The notes beneath the pieces were generated by a model. The model was not told where the DNA came from. It was given only the letters and a program-made list of their open reading frames with translations, and did not search any database. Below, piece after piece: positions 53,253 through 61,733 of a DNA stretch of 64,000 nucleotides. Every line of letters begins with the position of its first letter. The first letter of the stretch is position 1. Source of the DNA: Fulvimarina sp040239565 (GTDB lineage: Bacteria > Pseudomonadota > Alphaproteobacteria > Rhizobiales > Rhizobiaceae). The stretch lies in NCBI RefSeq assembly GCF_040239565.1, contig NZ_JBEHWS010000004.1:186001-250000 (forward strand), read 5' to 3'. Both the position numbers and the translations under genes were made by a program.

Positions 53253-53703
53253 GCTGTGTATCCTCCAGGCCCGCGTGATCGTTGGGCTTCTCTGATGCGG
53301 CAACGACCGCTTGTCGTTTGGCAATGCCATGTTCCGCACGCGGAGCCGCTGTCAAGTTCGCGCGTGTTTTGATAGTCAGAAGACCGCTCTGCAAATCGCA
53401 GTTCAAACGCAACTTCTGTAAGGCTGGACCCGCTGTTGCGTTCCGGCCCCAAAACCGCTATCTGCCGCGCATCGACGTTTGGGAACCCAGCTGGGGGCTG
53501 AACGGAAGGCTACCGGCATCGCCGGTTTCTTGGGGATCAGAAGTTCCCCGGCTTCCCGTGTCTCCGCTCTCGACCGTTTTTCGCATGACGCGCCTTTCCT
53601 TCGATGTCCGCCTTAATCGCGGACCTGAGAAAGGTCGCTGAGGCTTAGCCGTTGGGTTCTCTTCTTCACCGTCGATGCAACGAAACTGGAAAGGCGATCC
53701 GAT
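53253..53703. other. 451-base divergent intergenic region, rich in hairpins
   Basis: No convincing gene between fabD and rpsF. It holds several short inverted repeats: ACCGGC-ATC-GCCGGT at about 53512-53526, GGGGA..TCCCC near 53532-53548, GTCCGC..GCGGAC near 53606-53623, and GAGAA..TTCTC around 53627-53661 with CCG in between. It must contain the promoters of fabD and of the ribosomal operon; part may be an S6/S18 autoregulatory leader. Confidence 0.5.
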
Positions 53704-54156
53704 ATGGCTCTCTACGAGCACGTATTTCTCGCACGTCAGGACGTTTCGAACAGCCAGGTTGAACAGCTGGTCGAAAACCTGCGTGGCATTCTTGAATCCG
53801 GCGGCGGCAAGGTCGGCAAGGTCGAAAACTGGGGTCTGAAGACCCTGGCCTACCGCATGGATAAGAACCGCAAGGCGCACTACACGCTCATGAACATCGA
53901 CGCCCCGTCGGCGGCGGTTCACGAGATGGAGCGCCAGATGCGCTTCAACGAAGATATCCTGCGCTTCATGACCATCCGCGTCGACGAGCATGAAGAAGGC
54001 CCGTCCGCGATGATGCAGAAGCGCGACGACCGTGGCCCGCGCCGTGGAGGTGGACGCGACGATCGCGGCCCGCGCCGTGATCGCGACGATCGCCCCCCGC
54101 GTGGCGACCGCGAAGACCGTGGCCCGCGCCGCGAACGCAACAGCGATTCGGAGTAA
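53704..54156 (+). CDS. rpsF: 30S ribosomal protein S6
   Basis: S6 pairs with S18 on the platform of the small subunit. The core is standard (YEHVFLARQDVSNSQVEQLV, NWGLKTLAYRMDKNRKAHY). Residues about 105-150 are a low-complexity tail of Arg, Asp and Gly with repeated DDRGPRR units. At 150 residues it exceeds the usual 100-135, as is common in alphaproteobacteria. First gene of rpsF-rpsR-DUF2232-rplI. Confidence 0.97.
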   Translation: MALYEHVFLARQDVSNSQVEQLVENLRGILESGGGKVGKVENWGLKTLAYRMDKNRKAHYTLMNIDAPSAAVHEMERQMRFNEDILRFMTIRVDEHEEGPSAMMQKRDDRGPRRGGGRDDRGPRRDRDDRPPRGDREDRGPRRERNSDSE

Positions 54157-54162
54157 GTCATC

Positions 54163-54411
54163 ATGGTCGATATCGCACAGCTCCCCACCCGCCGTCCGTT
54201 CCATCGCCGGCGCAAGTCCGATCCGTTCTCCGGCACAGATGCGCCGAAGATCGACTACAAGGACGTCCGCCTGCTGCAGCGCTACATTTCCGAGCGTGGC
54301 AAGATCGTTCCCTCGCGGATCACGGCGGTCTCCCAGAAGAACCAGCGCGCCCTCGCCAAGGCCATCAAGCGCGCCCGCATTCTGGGCCTCCTGCCCTACG
54401 TCGTGAAATAA
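54163..54411 (+). CDS. rpsR: 30S ribosomal protein S18
   Basis: An 82-residue basic protein that binds 16S rRNA next to S6. RPFHRRRKSDPFSGTDAPKI, DYKDVRLLQRYISERGKIVP and RITAVSQKNQRALAKAIKRA are the family core. Starts six bases after the rpsF stop. Confidence 0.98.
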   Translation: MVDIAQLPTRRPFHRRRKSDPFSGTDAPKIDYKDVRLLQRYISERGKIVPSRITAVSQKNQRALAKAIKRARILGLLPYVVK

Positions 54412-54578
54412 GGCGTCACGAGCGCCGACGCGCTCACCCAGCAATCGAAGCGGGACCAACTAACCAACGGCCCCGCCTCCCCTTCCCTCCGCATGACGGC
54501 GGCGGTCGGAAGTGACAAGTTTTCAAAGCCGGGTTGGGGCGCGGCCCCTAACTGCGACACGCAGGACAGCGACGAAAC

Positions 54579-55553
54579 ATGAAACCTTCTACGATCCTGA
54601 TCGCGATCGGCGCGGCATTGACGAGCGCCCTGCTTTTCGCAGGACTCGCGACCCAGTCGCCCCTTGCCGTCGGTTTCGCTCTCGCAACCCCCGTCCCCGT
54701 CGCTATTGCCGCACTCGGTTGGGGTTCTGCCGCAGGTTTCGTTGCCGCATTCGCGGCACCCATCCTGATTTTTGTGTTCACCGGCAACACGCCGACTGCC
54801 TTGACACTTGCAATCGCGATGACGATTCCGACAGCCGTTTGCGCCTATCTGGCACAGCGTGCTTTTCCGGTCGCGCCGCCAATCGAGACGCCGCACGGGC
54901 CGCACGACGTCCAGCCCGCGGCTGCCACGACAGACTGGATGCCGGTCGCCCGCATTCTTTTCGTGCTGACCACGCTCGCCGCAATAGCCTGTGTCTTAAT
55001 CGGCTGGCTTCTCGGTTACGAACCGGACGCCATCCGGAGCGCGATGACCGAAGCCTTCGTGCAATCAGGCACCGAGCTCGATCCGGCAGCGGAGGTACAA
55101 CTCGAAAACCTCGTGTCGGTGGTCGTCGATCTCGTGCCGCTGATACAGCCGTCAATTCTAACGCTGACGCTCGTCGTATGTCTGCATCTTTCTGCTGCGG
55201 TAGCGCGGCGCTCGGGGCGGTTCGAGCGGCCGAAAGACGATCTACCGTCTGCAACATCCCTGCCGCAGGATGCTCTCCTGCTCTTCGCGGTCGCTCTTGG
55301 CGGCACATTTCTGAGCGGCGGCGCTGGTCTGATCGCAACCGTATTCATCGGCGCGTTCGGCACCGCTTTCGGACTTGTTGGCCTCGCGAGACTGCATAAA
55401 CGGACACGAGGTCGCCCAGCGCGCGGTGTCATCCTCTTCGTGGTCTACACGTCGATTCTCTTTCTCACCTTTCCGCTCTTCGTCTTCGTCGTCATCGGCA
55501 TCATCGATGTCTGGCGTAACGGAGAGCGGCTTCTCCCGAACAGGCCCGGCTGA
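54579..55553 (+). CDS. DUF2232 family membrane protein
   Basis: A 324-residue inner membrane protein with about eight hydrophobic segments and no clear enzyme motif; an extra soluble loop lies around 160-200. DUF2232 proteins sit between rpsR and rplI in many Hyphomicrobiales and resemble YybS of Bacillus. Function is unknown, but the constant position inside a ribosomal operon is notable. ATG 54579 is 168 bases after rpsR, with rplI 60 bases downstream. Confidence 0.85.
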   Translation: MKPSTILIAIGAALTSALLFAGLATQSPLAVGFALATPVPVAIAALGWGSAAGFVAAFAAPILIFVFTGNTPTALTLAIAMTIPTAVCAYLAQRAFPVAPPIETPHGPHDVQPAAATTDWMPVARILFVLTTLAAIACVLIGWLLGYEPDAIRSAMTEAFVQSGTELDPAAEVQLENLVSVVVDLVPLIQPSILTLTLVVCLHLSAAVARRSGRFERPKDDLPSATSLPQDALLLFAVALGGTFLSGGAGLIATVFIGAFGTAFGLVGLARLHKRTRGRPARGVILFVVYTSILFLTFPLFVFVVIGIIDVWRNGERLLPNRPG

Positions 55554-55612
55554 CGACAACCGGCGCCCGCAACAACGCCCAATCAACCGAAAACCCGAAA
55601 AGGATATCAATC

Positions 55613-56248
55613 ATGGACGTCATTCTTCTCGAACGCATCGGCAAGCTCGGCCAGATCGGTGAAACCGTTCGCGTGCGCGACGGTTATGCCCGCAACTACC
55701 TGCTGCCGACAGGCCGTGCCCTGCGCGCGAACGAGGCCAACCAGGCCCGCTTCGAAGCGCAGAAGGAGCAGATCATCCAGCGCAACGAAGAGCGCAAGGC
55801 CGATGCCCGCCAGATCGGCGATCAGATCGAAGGCAAGACCTTCGTCGCCGTTCGCTCCGCCGGCGAGAGCGGCCAGCTCTACGGTTCGGTCTCGGCCCGC
55901 GACATCTCGGAGCTCATCGGCCAGGAAGGCTACAAGGTCGGCCGCAACGAGGTCGATCTGCAGCAGCCGATCAAGCAGATCGGTGTCCACGAGGTTACCA
56001 TCGCGCTTCATGCCGAGGTCGAGGTGAAGGTGAAGATCAACATCGCCCGCTCCGCCGACGAAGCCGAGCGTCAGGCCGCCGGTGAAGACCTCACCTCCTA
56101 CGAGGCCATCTACGGCGAAGAAGAGCCAGACTTCGGCGGTGATGAAAACGCCATGGACGAGGACCGTGACGACGATTACGCCCGCGCCGATTCCGGTGAA
56201 CCGATCGACGCGGAAGCCGAGGCAAAAAGCGAAGAACAGCCGAGCTAA
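55613..56248 (+). CDS. rplI: 50S ribosomal protein L9
   Basis: L9 binds 23S rRNA and reaches out from the L1 side of the ribosome. The N-domain VILLERIGKLGQIGETVRVR and DGYARNYLLPTGRALRANEA and the C-domain GQLYGSVSARDISELI are standard. At 211 residues it carries an acidic extension of about 50 residues (EEEPDFGGDENAMDEDRDDD and on) that the 149-residue E. coli protein lacks. A strong terminator follows. Confidence 0.97.
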   Translation: MDVILLERIGKLGQIGETVRVRDGYARNYLLPTGRALRANEANQARFEAQKEQIIQRNEERKADARQIGDQIEGKTFVAVRSAGESGQLYGSVSARDISELIGQEGYKVGRNEVDLQQPIKQIGVHEVTIALHAEVEVKVKINIARSADEAERQAAGEDLTSYEAIYGEEEPDFGGDENAMDEDRDDDYARADSGEPIDAEAEAKSEEQPS

Positions 56249-56294
56249 GCTGCGGCAGTTCAGCGACAAATCCGGCGCAAACAGCGCTCTTGTG

Positions 56295-56326
56295 GGGGGT
56301 CCGCATACCGGGACCCCCTTTTTTTT
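56295..56326 (+). terminator. Terminator after rplI
   Basis: Arms GGGGGTCC and GGACCCCC with an eight-base loop are followed by eight T. It ends the ribosomal operon and separates it from dnaB. Confidence 0.93.
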
Positions 56327-56511
56327 GATCAGTTTTGGCTCATCGTTCCATCGATCTGTGTCATTGCGGTCCCCGGATTTCTCCACAGCGACTCCCGCTT
56401 TCTGACGACCCGTCGCAACAGTCCATCAAACGCTTCGGGATTTGATTGTCTTATCGGCCGGGGCTCGTGTATCCCCTCTCCCACGGCGATACATGAGGAA
56501 GCGGAACGACC

Positions 56512-58002
56512 ATGGCTCAGGCCCTTCGAAAGCTCGAGCAAGACGAACAGGCGCTCTATCGGGAAGCCCCAAACAATCTGGAGGCGGAGCAGGCGCTACT
56601 CGGCGCGATTCTCGTCAACAATGACGCTTATTACATCGTCCACGACTTTCTGAAGGCCGACCACTTCTACGAGCCGCTGCACCGGGACATTTTCGGCAAG
56701 GCTTCGGAAATGATCCGGATGGGCAAGATCGCCAATCCGGTCACGATCAAGACCTTTCTGGCGGCAGACCAGCGCATCGGCGAGATGACGATCGCGCAGT
56801 ATCTTGCGCGTCTCGCGGCTGAAGCGACCACGATCATCAACACCGGCGATTATGGCCGGGCAATCTACGATCTCGCGATCCGGCGCTCGCTGATCCGCAT
56901 CGGCGAGGACGTGGTCAATGTCGCCTTCGACGCGCCGGTCGACATGGAGCCAAAGAGCCAGATCGAAGACGCAGAGCGGCGGCTCTTCGAACTCGCGGAG
57001 ACCGGACGCTACGATGGCGGTTTCCAGTCCTTCCGAGATGCGATCGACCTGGCCGTCCAGATGGCGACGGCAGCGAAAGACCGAGATGGGGGGCTTTCGG
57101 GTATCTCGTCGGGACTCAACAGTGTCGACCGAAAGATGGGCGGTCTCCAGCCTTCTGACTTGATCATCCTCGCCGGGCGCCCGGCCATGGGTAAGACCTC
57201 GCTCGCGACCAACATCGCCTTCAACGTTGCCGCGGCCTATGAGCCGGCAGAACAGGCCGACGGCTCGTTCAAAGCCAAGAATGGCGGCGTTGTCGGCTTC
57301 TTCTCACTGGAGATGTCGGCCGAACAGCTGGCTACACGTATCATCTCCGAGCAGACCGAGATCTCGTCATCCAAAATTCGCCGCGGCGAGATCAACGATA
57401 CCGAGCTCCAGAAGCTGATCGCCTGCACCGAGATGATGAGCAAGATCCCGCTTTATATCGACCAGACCGGCGGCATCTCGATTGCGCAGCTCGCCGCGCG
57501 CGCGCGCCGTCTCAAGCGGCAGCGGGGTCTGGACCTGATGGTGATCGACTACGTTCAGTTGATGACCGGCTCCTCCAAGAAATCGTCCGAGAACCGCGTG
57601 CAGGAGATCACCGAAATCACGACCGGTCTCAAGGCGCTCGCCAAGGAACTCGCCGTTCCGATCATCGCTCTTTCGCAGCTCTCGCGTCAGGTGGAAAGCC
57701 GCGAGGACAAGCGGCCGCAGCTCTCTGACCTTCGCGAATCCGGTTCCATCGAGCAGGACGCGGACGTCGTCCTCTTCGTCTATCGCGACGAATATTATCT
57801 CGCGAACCGCGAGCCGAAACCGGGAACGGACGAGCACCTGAAATGGGAGCAGGCGATGAACGATTCGCGCGGCAAGGGCGATGTCATCATCGCCAAGCAG
57901 CGTCACGGACCGGTCGGCACGGTCCCGCTGGCGTTCCAGGCTGAATATACGCGGTTCTCCGATCTCGCCGACGAAGCCTATCTGCCGGAACAGACATACT
58001 GA
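56512..58002 (+). CDS. dnaB: Replicative DNA helicase DnaB
   Basis: A 496-residue hexameric helicase that unwinds DNA at the fork. NLEAEQALLGAILVNNDAYY is the N-terminal domain that binds primase; the RecA-like domain has Walker A GRPAMGKTSLA, Walker B LMVIDYVQLMTG and IIALSQLSRQVESREDKRP. A short extra loop AYEPAEQADGSFKAKNGG lies after Walker A, as in other rhizobia. No intein. The ATG at 56512 follows GGAACGACC. Confidence 0.97.
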   Translation: MAQALRKLEQDEQALYREAPNNLEAEQALLGAILVNNDAYYIVHDFLKADHFYEPLHRDIFGKASEMIRMGKIANPVTIKTFLAADQRIGEMTIAQYLARLAAEATTIINTGDYGRAIYDLAIRRSLIRIGEDVVNVAFDAPVDMEPKSQIEDAERRLFELAETGRYDGGFQSFRDAIDLAVQMATAAKDRDGGLSGISSGLNSVDRKMGGLQPSDLIILAGRPAMGKTSLATNIAFNVAAAYEPAEQADGSFKAKNGGVVGFFSLEMSAEQLATRIISEQTEISSSKIRRGEINDTELQKLIACTEMMSKIPLYIDQTGGISIAQLAARARRLKRQRGLDLMVIDYVQLMTGSSKKSSENRVQEITEITTGLKALAKELAVPIIALSQLSRQVESREDKRPQLSDLRESGSIEQDADVVLFVYRDEYYLANREPKPGTDEHLKWEQAMNDSRGKGDVIIAKQRHGPVGTVPLAFQAEYTRFSDLADEAYLPEQTY

Positions 58003-58012
58003 GGGGTGCGCC

Positions 58013-59194
58013 ATGCGGCACCGGCCAGGAAGCTCCAGTTCCGCTCAAAATCACGGGCCACATGCCTCTCAAAGCGTAAGTTTCGGCAGGATGCCGCGGG
58101 TCGAGATCGATCGCGGCGCGCTCCAGCGAAATTGGGCTGCACTTGCTGCCATGCATCCGGACGCCCGGACGGGCGCGGCGATCAAGGCAAACGGCTATGG
58201 GCTTGGCGCCGAGACCGTCGCGCGTTCTCTCTTCACGGCCGGATGCCGGGATTTTTTCGTCGCCTGGCCTGAGGAGGGACTGAGCGTCCGGCGCGAAATT
58301 GGGTCTGCCGGGCGAATTTTCGTATTGCAGGGCATCGAGCCAGCGGCAGTCGAAGTTCTTGCGGCAAACGGTTTGATTCCGGTCCTCTCAAATCTCGACG
58401 ACCTTACGATCTGGGCGGAAGGTATCGCTCGGCTCGGGCAAGATGCGCCGGCCGCTTTGCAGCTCGAAACCGGCATGAACAGGCTCGGGCTCGACGAGCG
58501 CGTTTTCTTGAAAGCAATGGATATCGTGGCCGAGCGGAAGCTCGACATCCAACTCCTTCTCAGCCATCTCGCCAGCGCGGATGTTTCGGCCGATGACACG
58601 GCAGACCAGCATCGGCGCTTCGAGGCGATGACGTCGCAATTTCGTGAAATTCCGCGATCTCTGGCGAATTCCGCAGGCATTGTCTGCGGCGAAAGGTTCG
58701 GCTTCGACCTCACTCGGCCGGGTATGGCGCTTTACGGCGGTATGGCCTGTCTGCGTGGAAAGGTGGTGACCGAGCCCGTGGCACGCTTCACCGCCGCTGT
58801 TCTTCAGGTGCGCGAAGCTGAAAGCGGCGAGAAGGCAGGTTATGCCGGTGCGGCCCGGCTCTCGCAGCGGACGCGTATCGCCACCATCGGAGTTGGCTAT
58901 GGCGATGGATATCCGCGCGCGCTTTCCGGAGCTGGCGTCCCGCTGCGTGACGGACGGGCTGGTCCAAGCGCCTTCCTTGCCGGCCATCCTGTTCCCATTC
59001 TCGGACGCATCTCGATGGACATGACGCTCCTCGACATCAGCGACTTACCGGATGGCGCGGTTAAGCCAGGCGATCGCGCCGAGCTGTTCGGGCCCCAAAT
59101 ACCGATCGATGACGTCGCCGAAGCGGCGGGCACGATTGCTTATGAACTGCTGACAGGTCTCGGCAGCCGCGTCCGCCGCGACTGGTCTTGCTGA
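58013..59194 (+). CDS. alr: Alanine racemase
   Basis: A 393-residue PLP enzyme that makes D-alanine for peptidoglycan. The PLP Lys is in AAIKANGYGLGAETV and the catalytic Tyr in IGVGYGDGYPRALSG; GRISMDMTLLDISDLPD is in the C-terminal domain. ATG 58013 has GAGGGG at good distance and starts 11 bases after dnaB; an internal ATG at 58091 (MPRVEIDRGALQRNW) would also give a complete enzyme. The dnaB-alr order is usual in rhizobia. Confidence 0.94.
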   Translation: MRHRPGSSSSAQNHGPHASQSVSFGRMPRVEIDRGALQRNWAALAAMHPDARTGAAIKANGYGLGAETVARSLFTAGCRDFFVAWPEEGLSVRREIGSAGRIFVLQGIEPAAVEVLAANGLIPVLSNLDDLTIWAEGIARLGQDAPAALQLETGMNRLGLDERVFLKAMDIVAERKLDIQLLLSHLASADVSADDTADQHRRFEAMTSQFREIPRSLANSAGIVCGERFGFDLTRPGMALYGGMACLRGKVVTEPVARFTAAVLQVREAESGEKAGYAGAARLSQRTRIATIGVGYGDGYPRALSGAGVPLRDGRAGPSAFLAGHPVPILGRISMDMTLLDISDLPDGAVKPGDRAELFGPQIPIDDVAEAAGTIAYELLTGLGSRVRRDWSC

Positions 59195-59389
59195 GTTTCG
59201 GACAGAAGCGAAACAAGTGATCGAATAGAAAAAATTTAGTACATCGGGCTAGGCGGCCCGTGCGTTCCTGATCTTGAATGCCAGACGCCGAAAACAAAAA
59301 ACTGCATATGATGATATTAACCTTGGCTTCATTCGCTCATGACACTCTGACGGTCTATTTATCAGCGTTAGATCAGAACGGATACTGTC

Positions 59390-60970
59390 ATGAAGTCAGC
59401 GATCCCGAGGATCTTGAAGCAGTATTGTGATGACCGCCGTGGTCAGTTTGCCGTCATCACCTGCCTCATGCTCGTTCCGCTGCTCGCATCTGCGGGCGGT
59501 GCCATCGATTTATGGAATGCTCGCCGCGTGCAGAGTGCGGTGCAAAACGCAGTCGATTCTTCCGCGCTCGCGGCAGTGAGCTATTCCGGCGAAAGCGAAG
59601 CAGAACGGAAGCGCTCGGCAGATACGCTCTTCGTCAACAATACCAAAGGGATTTCCATCGACGACACGTCGCTCGACAAAAGCGAGGACGGCTGGATCTA
59701 CCAGGCCGAATACACCGTACCCACCCATTTTCTTCACCTCCTAGGCAAGGAGAAGTTCGAGATGAAAAGCAGGGCGGGCGCTGCGATGGCAAATTCGCCG
59801 ATCGACGTCGTTCTCGTCCTCGACTCCTCGGGCTCTATGGCGAACGACAACCGAATGGTCGAACTGAAGGCCTCAGTGAAGTTGTTTCTCGACCAGTTCA
59901 AGTCGCAAGACACCACTCAGGTCGCGCTTGTCCCGTTCGATACCCAGGTCAAAGCCGACAGCGAAGCATTCGCTTTGCTCGATAATCTCTCTGCCGAAAA
60001 TCCATTTGCGACCGATTCATGCGGGACAATTTCTGATCCGCTGGATCGCTATGCCTGCTACGCCGCTCAGAACGCTCCGCCGCCGATCGTGGACTGCTCC
60101 AAACTGACAGACTTCATAGACGCGGCCCTGTGCGGTGAAAACAACGATGGGTTCAAGGTCGGCACGACCGGAATCGCCAACTTCCACTTCATTCAAGACC
60201 GGCGATACGATGCATTTCTTGACGGGAACATGTTCCGGATTACGCGCAAGAAAGGCAAGGCAGATTGCCGTTACGGTTGCACTTGGGAGGAGACATACTC
60301 GACGGAAACGATTTTCGAGGTGGCCTCCAGCGCAGGGGCTCCAGCAACGAGCAAATCCAACGATGCCGAGACGGCCAATAACGACCTCATCGCCCAATAT
60401 CCGGGACCTTGGCCTCGCTGCTTTATCGATCGCTCGCAGCCCTATGACACGAACGCCACTCCGATGACGATCGCGATGAAGAACTCGATCTATCCTGAAG
60501 CCCACTGCGCGACAGATTCGCTGGAGCCCATCACCCCGCTGACCTCGGACCTTGGGAAGATAGAAGCGGCCGCAAACAAGCTGACCCCGTCAGGCAACAC
60601 CAATGTGACGATCGGCGTTCAATGGGGCATTGAAGCGCTCACCGCTGCCGCACCTCTCAAGGGTGTGAGGCCGGATGGCGAAGCGCGCAAAGTGATGATC
60701 GTTCTTACAGACGGACTCAACACGCAAAACCGCTGGTGGGGTTCGCGCGATCGCGACAAGATCGACGCGCGGACGCTGGAGGCCTGCAACAATGCCAAGG
60801 CGATGGGCATCGAAATGCTGACCGTCCGATTGATCCAGGGCAATGAAAGCCTGCTGAAAGCCTGCGCGGAAAATGAGGAGAAATATCACTATGTGACATC
60901 CTCAAATCAGCTCACCTCGGCCTTTGCAAAACTGGCTCTGCAGGTCAAAGGCGTCCGTCTTGCCTGGTAG
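59390..60970 (+). CDS. TadG-like pilus-assembly protein with von Willebrand factor A domain
   Basis: The 526-residue protein has an N-terminal TadE/TadG segment (DDRRGQFAVITCLMLVPLLA and IDLWNARRVQSAVQNAVD) with one membrane helix, then a VWA domain with the metal site DSSGS at about 144-148 and TDGLN near 440. About 200 residues rich in Cys (eight between roughly 207 and 373) interrupt the VWA fold. TadG proteins are membrane-anchored parts of Flp/Tad pilus systems, but no other tad gene is in the window. The exported VWA part probably binds a surface partner; that is inference. Confidence 0.88.
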   Translation: MKSAIPRILKQYCDDRRGQFAVITCLMLVPLLASAGGAIDLWNARRVQSAVQNAVDSSALAAVSYSGESEAERKRSADTLFVNNTKGISIDDTSLDKSEDGWIYQAEYTVPTHFLHLLGKEKFEMKSRAGAAMANSPIDVVLVLDSSGSMANDNRMVELKASVKLFLDQFKSQDTTQVALVPFDTQVKADSEAFALLDNLSAENPFATDSCGTISDPLDRYACYAAQNAPPPIVDCSKLTDFIDAALCGENNDGFKVGTTGIANFHFIQDRRYDAFLDGNMFRITRKKGKADCRYGCTWEETYSTETIFEVASSAGAPATSKSNDAETANNDLIAQYPGPWPRCFIDRSQPYDTNATPMTIAMKNSIYPEAHCATDSLEPITPLTSDLGKIEAAANKLTPSGNTNVTIGVQWGIEALTAAAPLKGVRPDGEARKVMIVLTDGLNTQNRWWGSRDRDKIDARTLEACNNAKAMGIEMLTVRLIQGNESLLKACAENEEKYHYVTSSNQLTSAFAKLALQVKGVRLAW

Positions 60971-61025
60971 GCCAAACCGCTCTTGCGTAAAGCCAGCATT
61001 GCAGAGTGCGGAGCAAGGCTGACGA

Positions 61026-61490
61026 TCAGAAGAGGCCCAGGGCCTGGCAATTCGAAAATGCGGCGAGCTTGTTGCTGCCCGAATGGGCAGCCTCCCGCAC
61101 CACTGTCTGATTCGTGGCAGGATCAGTCTCAGCTCTGAAGATACCGCTGCGCTTGTTGCCGCTCTTCGCGCTCGAAGCGTTGTAGATGCCACAGGTGACG
61201 AGCCTCCCGTCCACCGTGCGGCCGGTGTCCAACCCCTTCAGCACCACATCCCAGGATCCGGGAAATATCCTGCGAACCGACTGCCGGACAGATTGATCCT
61301 GAGTGGGATTCAGGCCGGCAGGCGTCGTCTTCTCGAAGGTTTCGATACCACCGCGAGTCATCACATCGACAACCTCGGACATTTTCGGAACCGAGACATC
61401 GGGTATTCTTACGGTGCCGATACCACCGAAAAAAGAGCATCCCGAGAGCGAAACGGCGAGTATCAGTGCTCCGAGAAATCCAACGCGCAT
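61026..61490 (-). CDS. Hypothetical lipoprotein
   Basis: A 154-residue protein with a lipoprotein signal peptide: lipobox LSGC at residues 15-18 after MRVGFLGALILAVS, then CSFFGGIGTVRIPDVSVPKM. The mature part includes SVRRIFPGSWDVVLKGLDTG and ends FSNCQALGLF. Two Cys in the mature part after Cys18 may pair. I recognise no family. It is convergent with the VWA gene; the stop codons are 55 bases apart. Confidence 0.8.
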   Translation of the reverse strand: MRVGFLGALILAVSLSGCSFFGGIGTVRIPDVSVPKMSEVVDVMTRGGIETFEKTTPAGLNPTQDQSVRQSVRRIFPGSWDVVLKGLDTGRTVDGRLVTCGIYNASSAKSGNKRSGIFRAETDPATNQTVVREAAHSGSNKLAAFSNCQALGLF

Positions 61491-61651
61491 GACGATCCGC
61501 CCCCAATCATTTTAAATCCCTCTTGTGCAAAAACCGCTTCCCCAGCGGATAAGGTTTCAAGAAAGTTAACGGCGGATTTTGTCAACCTCGCGTTTTTTCC
61601 AGCTCAATTTGAACTCGAAACGAGAATTTCCGCACGTGCGATCGCTTCAAC

Positions 61652-61679
61652 GAAAAAGGGCGGCCCGATGCCGCCCTCT
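61652..61679 (-). terminator. Terminator of the glycerol transporter operon
   Basis: Arms AGGGCGGC and GCCGCCCT with a five-base loop. Read on the minus strand the hairpin is followed by five T. It lies about 55 bases after the glpV stop. Confidence 0.88.
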
Positions 61680-61733
61680 TCCGAGTTTCTGATCTCCTGA
61701 GCTCCGACATTTGAAGCCCGAGTGGCTGCTGAG

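Noticed and set aside
53282..53641. 119-codon plus-strand frame between fabD and rpsF
   Set aside because: No family resemblance, no ribosome site, and a composition typical of GC-rich random frames; it also crosses the hairpins.
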